Shown: in pieces, positions 40,338 through 49,597 of the stretch
Numbering within the stretch: position 1 is the first letter of the stretch
How the letters are laid out: every line of letters starts with the position of its first letter
DNA from: Rhizobiaceae bacterium
Lineage (GTDB): Bacteria; Pseudomonadota; Alphaproteobacteria; Rhizobiales; Rhizobiaceae
Assembly: GCA_029212415.1 (NCBI GenBank)
Contig: JARGOF010000002.1
Location: forward strand, 72,877-136,876
Direction of reading: 5' to 3'
DNA length: 64,000 bases
Notes under the pieces: generated by a model
What the model saw: only the letters and a program-made list of their open reading frames with translations
What the model was told of the DNA's origin: nothing
Databases searched by the model: none
Translations under genes and position numbers: made by a program

Positions 40338-41375
40338 ATGACACTCAACAAACCTGCCGATGTCAATTGGGATCAGGTCAACAAATGGACCGCCCGTGAA
40401 AACCTGAATACCTATTGGCGCCCCTATGGGTACCCCGAGATCATGTCGACAGGCACATCAGCCTTTACCGGTGCCGAGCAGATGCCCAAATGGGATATTC
40501 CCGAACAGGCCATTATTTCGGTGGCGATCAACGGCGCCTTTTTCACCAAGAATGAAAATCCCAATCAGGCAACAACAGCTGAGGAAATCATCAGGTCTGC
40601 CGAAGAGTGCATCGAAGCCGGAGCGCAGAACATTCATCTGCATGCGCGTGATGAAAAGGGTTACAATGTTCTGGGCGTCGATGAATTCAGACGTATCCTT
40701 GATGTCCTGCGCCAGCGGCATCCGGAGATTGCCTATGACGCCTGCCTTGTCGCGGTGAACGATGAAGAGAGCGCCGATATGCGCGCGATGATCGACACGG
40801 GGCTGATTGCCGGTGTGCCGGTCAATACGACGGCACTGATTCTCGGTGACAACCTGTTTGTGAAGCCGCCCCATGTGATCATCGAAAAGACGCGTCTGGT
40901 GGTGGAGGCGGGTCTGACGCCGCAAATCGCGGTCTACTCGGATGCCGATGTCGACAATGCAAGGCGTTTCCTGATCGATTCCGGACTGGTCAAGGGACCG
41001 CTCAGCTGGTTGTTCGTTCCCGGGCTGCCCGGTTGTTCGCCGATGTGGTCTCCTGAAACCATGGTGGATGGATTGATGCGCATCGTTCGGCTGATCCGGC
41101 ATGTCGACCCGCAGGGCGAAATCATCGTATGTACTGGCGGGCGCTCAGGGCTCTATCTTGCCAATCTGGCGCTGATCATGGGTCTGCATGTGCGCATCGG
41201 CATGGAGGACACGGTGTGGAAATGGCCGCATCGCGATGACCTGATCGACAACAATGCGGACTTGTTCAAGACGGTCCTGTCCATGGCCAAGGCTCTGGGC
41301 CGAACACCCATGCCCGCCGCCGCCTACAAGACCATGCTTGCCGATTCGGTGACACGCCAGAAACAGGCATCGTAA
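40338..41375 (+). CDS. beta-keto acid cleavage enzyme (BKACE, DUF849 family)
   Basis: 345 residues. Kce-type TIM barrel with the metal-binding HLHARDEKG (about residues 96-104), AINGAFFTKNENP near the start, the GVPVNTTALILGD strand and LHVRIGMEDTVWKWPH near the C-terminus, which holds the conserved Glu. The family condenses a beta-keto acid with acetyl-CoA and splits it into acetoacetate and a shorter acyl-CoA, with Zn. Side-chain pocket residues decide the substrate and cannot be read here. It closes the operon that starts with the hydrolase, so the pathway is expected to pass through a beta-keto acid. Confidence 0.92.
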   Translation: MTLNKPADVNWDQVNKWTARENLNTYWRPYGYPEIMSTGTSAFTGAEQMPKWDIPEQAIISVAINGAFFTKNENPNQATTAEEIIRSAEECIEAGAQNIHLHARDEKGYNVLGVDEFRRILDVLRQRHPEIAYDACLVAVNDEESADMRAMIDTGLIAGVPVNTTALILGDNLFVKPPHVIIEKTRLVVEAGLTPQIAVYSDADVDNARRFLIDSGLVKGPLSWLFVPGLPGCSPMWSPETMVDGLMRIVRLIRHVDPQGEIIVCTGGRSGLYLANLALIMGLHVRIGMEDTVWKWPHRDDLIDNNADLFKTVLSMAKALGRTPMPAAAYKTMLADSVTRQKQAS

Positions 41376-41392
41376 AACCCCTGGTGCCTCGT

Positions 41393-41417
41393 GCCCGGTG
41401 CGTGGTGAGCGCCGGGC
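41393..41417 (+). terminator. possible terminator hairpin after the BKACE gene
   Basis: GCCCGGTGC (41393-41401), GTGGTGA, GCGCCGGGC (41409-41417): 9-bp stem with one G-U pair, 18 bp after the stop. No T-run, so any termination would be weak or Rho-assisted. Confidence 0.45.
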
Positions 41418-41618
41418 CTAACCGCCTCCACCCCGTTATCGGGCTGGAGTTTAAAGACCGCCGCGGGTGAAGAAGGCTTGCTCGGGTCATCGCGGGGTTC
41501 AATGACAGTGTCGTAAGCCGGCAAATGGACAAGGCGTACGTTTACGTCTGTCTGTCCTCCTTGGGAATAGGTTGCGCCACGCAACCTTGCCCTTCGGCGA
41601 GAACGGAGACGGGAGGGG

Positions 41619-41688
41619 AAAAGGACAATCAATGCCGAGTGGCGCGGGCACAATGCAGTGAGCCACGGTTGGTGTTCATTGTCCTTTT
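41619..41688. repeat. distant 11-bp inverted repeat
   Basis: AAAAGGACAAT (41619-41629) and ATTGTCCTTTT (41678-41688) are exact inverses 48 bp apart; with one mismatch the match extends to 14 bp. They could fold as a long stem in a transcript or be the ends of a small decayed element. No transposase frame is enclosed. Confidence 0.4.
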
Positions 41689-41790
41689 GGGGAGAGAAGA
41701 GGCAGAGCCTCCCGGCTTCCCCGTTTTATATCTAAGATTGTTATGAAATTATCTCCCTTTTCCTCCACCGCGCTTCTTTTGCTCCTTTTG

Positions 41791-41819
41791 AATTGATTAT
41801 GCGCTTCCCATAATCAATT
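41791..41819. repeat. AT-rich inverted repeat upstream of hipBA
   Basis: AATTGATTATG and CATAATCAATT are perfect 11-bp arms around CGCTTCC, followed by TT. It lies 57 bp before the -35 box of hipBA. It could be an antitoxin operator or a weak terminator for incoming transcription. Confidence 0.55.
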
Positions 41820-41875
41820 TTGATATAGCAAAATAGGTCACTATCCGCATTTAGATATCGAAAGATATATCATAA

Positions 41876-41903
41876 TTGACACGGAATACATCTGATATAT
41901 AAT
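41876..41903 (+). promoter_or_regulatory. consensus sigma-70 promoter of hipBA
   Basis: TTGACA (41876-41881), 16-bp spacer, TATAAT (41898-41903): both hexamers are perfect consensus, unusual for an alphaproteobacterium. GATATAT repeats (41864, 41894) flank the -35 box and run into the -10 box. These are likely HipB sites, which would give autoregulation. The expected leader is about 30 nt. Confidence 0.8.
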
Positions 41904-41941
41904 TGTATATAAAAAATGAAATAGATGCAGATAAATATATC

Positions 41942-42538
41942 ATGAGTTACGAAACGCAACCAATCGTCGACCGCATAAAGGAAGCGCGCCAAGCCAAGAG
42001 CATGAGCCAGCGCGAGCTGAGCAAGCTTGCCGGGGTTCCGCAGGGGCAAATCTCGCGTATCGAATCCAACGCGGTGGACCTGCGTCTTTCAAGCCTGATC
42101 GCCATAGCCAATGCTTTGGATTTGGAGCTGGCACTCGTGCCGCGCAAAGCCATCACTGCTGTGCAGTCAATTACCCGCCAAACAACAGATCATCGCCCGC
42201 CGCAATATCCTGCCATTGGCAAGGAACTCAGCCATATGCAAATGGCATTGCGATCACTGCGAACGCAGTCTCTTGCTATTGCGCAGGCTGATGAGTTCCA
42301 AAAGGCGCTCGCATCTTTAAATACGCTCTCCATTCCAACAGACTATCTGGCTCAAATTCGCAATGTAAGGAAAGCCGTCGAGCAAATCACCAAATCTCAG
42401 AATCAGATGAAAGCGATCACGGACGCAACAAAAGCGATTACATACTTGCGCAACAACATAGCGCACAGCACCACAACACAGATTCGGAACGTACCGCCGA
42501 AGCCAGCCTACTCGCTTGAGGAAGACGATGATGCCTGA
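41942..42538 (+). CDS. hipB: HipB-like XRE-family antitoxin/regulator
   Basis: 198 residues from the ATG at 41942; no strong ribosome site is visible. The Xre HTH is at about residues 7-65: IKEARQAKSMSQRELSKLAG then VPQGQISRIESNAVDLRLSS. Typical HipB is about 70-110 residues; here a helical C-terminal extension of about 120 residues follows, with an acidic end. Overlaps hipA by 8 bases. HipB binds HipA and represses the operon. DNA is AT-richer than its neighbours, suggesting acquisition. Confidence 0.88.
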   Translation: MSYETQPIVDRIKEARQAKSMSQRELSKLAGVPQGQISRIESNAVDLRLSSLIAIANALDLELALVPRKAITAVQSITRQTTDHRPPQYPAIGKELSHMQMALRSLRTQSLAIAQADEFQKALASLNTLSIPTDYLAQIRNVRKAVEQITKSQNQMKAITDATKAITYLRNNIAHSTTTQIRNVPPKPAYSLEEDDDA

Positions 42539-43766
42539 TGTTTCAGTTCTGGTCGTTCGGCTATATGGCGAAGAGATTGGTACAATCACCCATGTCGGCA
42601 ATGAGAAAACGCTCTTTGCCTTCAATGGAGCCTATATTGCTGACCCGGATCGGCCGACACTTGGGTTGCAGTTCAAGGATGCGTTTGGCGACCTGATCAC
42701 GGATTTTCGTCCATACAATGTCAAGCTCATGCCATTCTTCTCAAACCTTTTGCCTGAAGGGCATCTGAGAAAATACCTTGCCGAAAAGGCAGGTATCCAT
42801 ACCGAGCGCGAATTTTTTCTGCTTTGGGTTTTAGGGCAGGATTTGCCGGGTGCGATTACAGTCACACCTGCTGATGGTGACGCATGGCCGGATGAAGTGC
42901 ACGCTGATCATGAAGTGGACACACAGTCTGTTGCTGATGATGCACTTAGATTTTCACTTGCCGGGGTTCAGCTCAAATTCTCTGCAATACACGATGCGGC
43001 TGGCGGATTGACCATTCCGGCAGGCGGGGTTGGCGGTAACAAGATTGTCAAGTTGCCGTCACGAGAACACCAGCATGTTCCCGAGAATGAATACTCGATG
43101 ATGATGCTTTCCAAAATGGTCGGGATTGATGTGCCAGCCATTGATTTGATCAATGTCGCTGATATCCGCAATCTTCCAGAGGGTATAGAGCAATATGGTG
43201 ACAAGGCATTTGTGATTGACCGCTTTGATCGAAACGAAGATGGCACACGGGTTCATACTGAAGATTTTGCCCAGGTCTTTGGCGTTTATGCCGAGGATAA
43301 ATACAAGAAAGCCAGCTTTCGCAATATCGTGGAGGTGATCGCGGCGGAAACCAATCACGATGATATCGCAGAATTCATCCGCAGGCTGACCTTCAATACG
43401 CTTATCGGCAATGGTGATATGCATCTCAAAAACTGGTCGCTAATCTATCCAGATAAGCGCCATGCCCGTTTGGCTCCCGCATATGATTTCGTTTCCACGA
43501 TTGCGTACATAAAGAATGACAAATCAGCGTTGACCTTCAGCCGCACCAAGGACTTCACGGGCTACACATTCGACGAATTAGAACATCTGAGCGCAAAAGC
43601 GTCGCTTCCTCGGAAGTTGGTTATCGATACAGCGAAAGAAACCATCGCCCTATTCATGGATAAATGGCATGCAGAAAAATCCCATCTCCCGATGGGGCAG
43701 GCAATAATCGATACGATCGACGCTCATTTTGGCACACTTCCTATTCTTGAGGATGCGGCGACTTAG
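42531..43766 (+). CDS. hipA: HipA-family serine/threonine kinase toxin
   Basis: 411 residues from the ATG at 42531, eight bases after GAGGAAG. The N-terminal couple_hipA domain has LYGEEIGTITHVGNEKTLFAF. The kinase core has KIVKLPS (ATP-binding Lys), ENEYSMMMLSKMVG, the catalytic loop NTLIGNGDMHLKNWSLIYPD and APAYDFVST in place of DFG. Key residues are intact. Canonical HipA phosphorylates glutamyl-tRNA synthetase and induces dormancy; the target here is unknown. Confidence 0.92.
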   Translation: MPDVSVLVVRLYGEEIGTITHVGNEKTLFAFNGAYIADPDRPTLGLQFKDAFGDLITDFRPYNVKLMPFFSNLLPEGHLRKYLAEKAGIHTEREFFLLWVLGQDLPGAITVTPADGDAWPDEVHADHEVDTQSVADDALRFSLAGVQLKFSAIHDAAGGLTIPAGGVGGNKIVKLPSREHQHVPENEYSMMMLSKMVGIDVPAIDLINVADIRNLPEGIEQYGDKAFVIDRFDRNEDGTRVHTEDFAQVFGVYAEDKYKKASFRNIVEVIAAETNHDDIAEFIRRLTFNTLIGNGDMHLKNWSLIYPDKRHARLAPAYDFVSTIAYIKNDKSALTFSRTKDFTGYTFDELEHLSAKASLPRKLVIDTAKETIALFMDKWHAEKSHLPMGQAIIDTIDAHFGTLPILEDAAT

Positions 43767-44106
43767 ATTGCTGGGAGCCTGTCTTGCTTTCATTGACCAC
43801 TCTGCCAGTTGTTTTTGGCCAGGATCAAGTTGGTTCTCAAGGTAAGAGCAAGCGAAACGACCTAGATAGTGGCGAAAATACCCTGGCCCGAAGGGTTCGC
43901 GACCAGTGGCCGTCCACTGCGTCCGACGTCTCGACCGATGCGAGAGCATCGATCTTTAACGTCTTCCTGGCGGATCGACGCACTGGATCCAGGCTGACAG
44001 AGAACCATACTAAAATGGCAAGTCATGGACAGTGCCCCCGGATTCGACGAAGATCCCGATGACCCGACCCGTTCAAACTATATGGCGATTTACACTTTTG
44101 AAAATT
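43767..44106. other. 340-bp region between hipA and tRNA-Ala
   Basis: No gene that I can support. A small hairpin CGATGC-GAGA-GCATCG lies at 43936-43951. Minus-strand frames through here have no family features. I looked for a repeat of the tRNA 3' end, as left by integrases, and saw none. Confidence 0.45.
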
Positions 44107-44182
<76 letters not shown>

Positions 44183-44357
44183 GTTTTCCGGTTTCCCGGA
44201 GCTGGCGGTTTGGGTCTTCCGCCAGTTCGTGATGGCTATCTAAAGCCGCTTGCCGTGGATATCAAGATCAAAAGAGCAGCTATGCAGATTTTTAAGCCGC
44301 CGCACTGCAGGCATGAGCGACCAAAGCCGCTCTGGCGGGGCGCTTGGCGCCCCGAGA

Positions 44358-44759
44358 TCAGGTTTCGTCGTCGTCGGCAACCTTGACGAGGTCGGTCAGT
44401 TCTTCGTCGTCGTCATCGTCGGTTTCCAGGAATGTATCGTCGTCATCATCGCCCAGATCGACATCATCGGTATCGTCGTCTTCGATATCCGGAATGGTCT
44501 CGCCGGTATCTGCTGCTTCGTCATCAGCCTCTTCAAGCGATACGACTTCAACCTCATCGGTTTCCGCCTCTTTTTCGACGGCTTCTTCCGGAGCCTTCGG
44601 CTTTTCTTTTGTCACCCTAACGACTTCGCTGACTTCAAAAAATGACAGCGGGTAGGACTGCCCGGTATAGGGGGAAACAATCGGGTCACGATTGAGATCA
44701 TAGAATTTTCGACTCGTTTCGGGACAGACGCGCTTGGTTCCGAGTTCAGGCTTTGTCAC
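44358..44759 (-). CDS. TIGR02300 family acidic protein
   Basis: 133 residues from a GTG at 44759, chosen because AAGAGGT lies eight bases upstream and VTKPELGTKRVCPETSRKFY is the family N-terminus; the longer frame adds 20 unconserved residues. After the short domain (YDLNRDPIVSPYTGQSYPLS) the tail is extremely rich in Asp and Glu. Function unknown; widespread in Alphaproteobacteria next to tRNA-Ala and aroA. The second metal-type cysteine pair seen in some relatives is absent, as is usual in rhizobial versions. Confidence 0.9.
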   Translation of the reverse strand: MTKPELGTKRVCPETSRKFYDLNRDPIVSPYTGQSYPLSFFEVSEVVRVTKEKPKAPEEAVEKEAETDEVEVVSLEEADDEAADTGETIPDIEDDDTDDVDLGDDDDDTFLETDDDDDEELTDLVKVADDDET

Positions 44760-46565
<1,806 letters not shown>

Positions 46566-46567
46566 CC

Positions 46568-47206
46568 ATGTCTTTTGTTGTTGCTATTGATGGACCCGCA
46601 GCCTCCGGCAAAGGCACATTGGCGCGCCGCCTGGCAGACGAATACGGCTTTCATCATCTCGATACCGGCCTGACCTATCGCGCTGTGGCAAAAGCCCTGC
46701 TGGATGCGCATCTGCCGCTTGATGATGAAGCGCAGGCCGCCGCCATTGCCGAAGAACTTGATCTTTCCCACCTGGATCGTGCCGTCCTTTCCTCCCATGC
46801 AATTGGCGAGGCTGCTTCGAAGGTGGCAGTGATGTCAGCGGTAAGGGTGGCGCTGGTGGCAGCGCAACGGCGTTTTGCGCAACGTTTGCCGGGTGCTGTC
46901 ATCGATGGCCGGGATATCGGCACGATCGTCTGTCCCGATGCACCGGTCAAACTTTATGTGACCGCCTCGCCGCAGGTCAGGGCAAAGCGCCGCTATGCCG
47001 AAATGCAGGCCGGCGGAAGCACTGATTCTCTTGACGATGTGCTGCAGGATCTGCAAAAACGCGATGCCCGTGACATGGGAAGAAAAGACTCGCCCCTCAA
47101 GCCAGCTGAAGATGCCCACTTGCTTGATACGAGCGAAATGGATATAGAAGCGGCGTTCCGGGCAGCAAAAACACTGATCGATATTCAGATCGCTGTTCGA
47201 AACTGA
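46568..47206 (+). CDS. cmk: cytidylate kinase
   Basis: 212 residues. P-loop [34 protein letters not shown], the nucleotide-binding [20 protein letters not shown] and [10 protein letters not shown] lid region. Phosphorylates CMP and dCMP with ATP. Length and motifs normal. Sits between aroA and rpsA, the conserved order in Hyphomicrobiales. Confidence 0.96.
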   Translation: MSFVVAIDGPAASGKGTLARRLADEYGFHHLDTGLTYRAVAKALLDAHLPLDDEAQAAAIAEELDLSHLDRAVLSSHAIGEAASKVAVMSAVRVALVAAQRRFAQRLPGAVIDGRDIGTIVCPDAPVKLYVTASPQVRAKRRYAEMQAGGSTDSLDDVLQDLQKRDARDMGRKDSPLKPAEDAHLLDTSEMDIEAAFRAAKTLIDIQIAVRN

Positions 47207-47246
47207 ACTAATTCACTGCCTAGAAAGCGGTCCACGCGCCGAACCA

Positions 47247-47267
47247 GGCAACCCGTATGGGGTTGCC
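47247..47267 (+). promoter_or_regulatory. hairpin in the rpsA upstream region
   Basis: GGCAACCC (47247-47254), loop GTATG, GGGTTGCC (47260-47267): a perfect 8-bp stem about 90 bp before the rpsA start and 40 bp after the cmk stop. No T-run follows. It may be a partial terminator for cmk or a leader element for S1 autoregulation. Confidence 0.4.
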
Positions 47268-47354
47268 GGACTGCTTTACAGGCCAATGTAACACAAACGT
47301 CGGCGCTGCGTTCGTCCGTTGAGACATTCCGGAACGGACCATTCAGGAGAATCT

Positions 47355-49061
47355 ATGTCTGCACAAACGTCAATGGAAGACTTCGCGTCTCTCCTTGAGG
47401 AATCATTTCTCACACATGATCTCGCCGAAGGCTATGTAGCCAAGGGCATTGTTACCGCCATTGAAAAAGACGTCGCCATTGTCGACGTTGGCCTTAAAGT
47501 TGAAGGCCGCGTGCCGCTGAAGGAATTCGGCGTCCGCACCAAAGAAGGCGCATTGAAGCCAGGCGACGAAGTCGAAGTCTATGTCGAGCGCATTGAAAAT
47601 GCTCTTGGTGAAGCTGTTCTTTCGCGCGAGAAGGCCCGCCGCGAAGAAAGCTGGGTTCGTCTGGAAGCCAAATTCGAAGCCAATGAGCGTGTTGAAGGTG
47701 TCATCTTCAATCAGGTCAAGGGTGGCTTCACGGTCGATCTTGATGGCGCCGTTGCCTTCCTGCCCCGTTCGCAGGTTGACATCCGTCCAATCCGCGACGT
47801 GACCCCGCTGATGCACAATCCGCAGCCTTTCGAAATTCTGAAAATGGACAAGCGCCGCGGCAATATTGTTGTGTCACGCCGTACCGTTCTGGAAGAAAGC
47901 CGTGCTGAACAGCGTTCTGAAATCGTTCAGAACCTCGAAGAAGGTCAGGTTGTTGAAGGTGTTGTCAAGAACATCACCGATTATGGTGCCTTCGTCGATC
48001 TCGGCGGCATTGACGGCCTGCTGCATGTCACCGACATGGCATGGCGCCGCGTCAACCATCCGACCGAAATCCTGACGATCGGTCAGACCGTCAAGGTCCA
48101 GATCATCCGCATCAACCAGGATACCCATCGTATCTCGCTCGGCATGAAGCAGCTTGAAACGGATCCATGGGATGGCATCGACGTCAAATATCCTGAAGGC
48201 AAGCGCATCACCGGTACAGTGACCAATATCACTGATTACGGCGCCTTTGTCGAACTGGAGCCTGGTATCGAAGGCCTGATCCACATTTCCGAAATGTCCT
48301 GGACAAAGAAGAATGTCCATCCGGGCAAAATCCTGTCGACAACGCAGGAAGTCGAAGTGGTGGTTCTGGAAGTCGACCCAAGCAAACGTCGCATCTCGCT
48401 TGGTCTCAAGCAGACTCTCGACAATCCATGGGAAGTCTTTGCACAGGGCAACTCTGTCGGCACCGAAGTCGAAGGCGAAGTCAAGAACAAGACCGAATTC
48501 GGCCTGTTCATTGGTCTCGATGGCGATGTGGACGGAATGGTCCATCTGTCGGATCTCGACTGGAACCGTCCTGGCGAGCAGGTTATCGAGGAATTCAACA
48601 AGGGTGACATGGTCAAGGCCGTCGTTCTTGATGTTGACGTCGAAAAGGAACGTATCTCGCTCGGTATCAAGCAGCTTGGCAAGGATAGCCTTGGCGACGC
48701 CGCAGCATCCGGTGAACTGCGCAAGAACGCAGTTGTCTCCGCACAGGTTACCGCTGTGAATGATGGTGGCATTGAGGTCAAACTTGTTGACCACGAAGAT
48801 GTCACATCCTTCATTCGCCGCAATGACCTGTCGCGTGACCGTGATGAGCAGCGTCCTGAACGCTTCACCATCGGCCAGACACTTGACGCCCGCGTAACCA
48901 ACTTCTCCAAGAAGGATCGCAAGATCACGCTGTCGATCAAGGCACTGGAAATTGCCGAAGAGAAGCAGGCTGTGGCTCAGTTCGGCTCCAGCGACAGCGG
49001 AGCATCGCTCGGCGACATTCTCGGCGCTGCACTGAAAAAGCAGAGCAACGACGAGGAATAG
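47355..49061 (+). CDS. rpsA: 30S ribosomal protein S1
   Basis: 568 residues from the ATG at 47355 with CAGGAG upstream; 12 residues ahead in frame are not conserved. Six S1 RNA-binding repeats are visible, e.g. GIVTAIEKDVAIVDVGLKVE, GVVKNITDYGAFVDLGGIDG and GTVTNITDYGAFVELEPGIE, with LHVTDMAW and IHISEMSW blocks. It brings mRNA to the 30S subunit. C-terminal extension fits alphaproteobacterial S1. A strong terminator follows. Confidence 0.98.
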   Translation: MSAQTSMEDFASLLEESFLTHDLAEGYVAKGIVTAIEKDVAIVDVGLKVEGRVPLKEFGVRTKEGALKPGDEVEVYVERIENALGEAVLSREKARREESWVRLEAKFEANERVEGVIFNQVKGGFTVDLDGAVAFLPRSQVDIRPIRDVTPLMHNPQPFEILKMDKRRGNIVVSRRTVLEESRAEQRSEIVQNLEEGQVVEGVVKNITDYGAFVDLGGIDGLLHVTDMAWRRVNHPTEILTIGQTVKVQIIRINQDTHRISLGMKQLETDPWDGIDVKYPEGKRITGTVTNITDYGAFVELEPGIEGLIHISEMSWTKKNVHPGKILSTTQEVEVVVLEVDPSKRRISLGLKQTLDNPWEVFAQGNSVGTEVEGEVKNKTEFGLFIGLDGDVDGMVHLSDLDWNRPGEQVIEEFNKGDMVKAVVLDVDVEKERISLGIKQLGKDSLGDAAASGELRKNAVVSAQVTAVNDGGIEVKLVDHEDVTSFIRRNDLSRDRDEQRPERFTIGQTLDARVTNFSKKDRKITLSIKALEIAEEKQAVAQFGSSDSGASLGDILGAALKKQSNDEE

Positions 49062-49100
49062 GGCTTCCCCGGGCAACCGGAAAGTTCTCCAGAAACAATC

Positions 49101-49131
49101 AAACCCGCGGTGGCGACACCGCGGGTTTTTT
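49101..49131 (+). terminator. intrinsic terminator of rpsA
   Basis: AAACCCGCGGTG (49101-49112), loop GCGA, CACCGCGGGTTT (49117-49128), then TTTATT. A 12-bp perfect stem with T-rich tail, 40 bp after the rpsA stop. Confidence 0.95.
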
Positions 49132-49215
49132 ATTGTCTTCCATCGGGCCGTCTTGCCAAGGATGGATGGCACTGCCTATGGTCATCCCGTAGCAACAGAC
49201 ACGGAACCCGATTGC

Positions 49216-49548
49216 ATGAGTGTCAGGCCTCCGACATTTTCCGACCGGAAGGCCGGCCTCCAGAGCGGAGCGGGTATTCTCGAGGCCGAGATTCTTGCCG
49301 AAATGGCAGCATCCCTCGGACGCGCCGGACGCGCCTTGGAAAAGGCGCTGGGACAACTCAGCCTTCATGAGGCCGCCTGCAGGGGCGATGAAGCCGAAGA
49401 ACAGCGACAGCTGCTGTTGCAGATTGCCGCCGACGCGACATGGGCGCTGCTGATTCAATATGAACTCAGCGGCCTGTCCTCACAGACACAATTGGTCAAA
49501 CGCTATGGTATTCCGCCGGATGTTCTCGTGCGGGTGGGCGTTCGCTAG
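49216..49548 (+). CDS. DUF6665-like small protein
   Basis: 110 residues from the ATG at 49216 (MSVRPPTFSDRKAG); the frame continues upstream without family features. Helical and Ala/Leu/Glu-rich: LEAEILAEMAASLGRAGRAL then EKALGQLSL, ending LVKRYGIPPDVLVRVGV. It resembles small uncharacterised proteins seen after rpsA in rhizobia that I associate with DUF6665. Soluble, no cysteine cluster of note. Function unknown. Confidence 0.65.
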   Translation: MSVRPPTFSDRKAGLQSGAGILEAEILAEMAASLGRAGRALEKALGQLSLHEAACRGDEAEEQRQLLLQIAADATWALLIQYELSGLSSQTQLVKRYGIPPDVLVRVGVR

Positions 49549-49597
49549 TTTTCTGGCAGGCTCTTGCCGCGGAAATAAAATCAAGAGGGGCGAAAAA

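Larger units (their letters stand above)
41376..41941. other. 566-bp intergenic region between BKACE and hipB
   Basis: Left part: hairpin GCCCGGTGC/GCGCCGGGC (41393-41417), a possible Rho-independent-like stop without T-run. Middle: AAAAGGACAAT (41619-41629) and its exact inverse ATTGTCCTTTT (41678-41688), 48 bp apart. Right part is AT-rich, with AATTGATTATG/CATAATCAATT (41791-41819) and the hipBA promoter. No convincing gene is seen. Confidence 0.55.

Noticed and set aside
43650-43949. 99-codon minus-strand frame across the end of hipA
   Set aside because: Overlaps hipA antisense and shows no recognisable domain or conserved composition.
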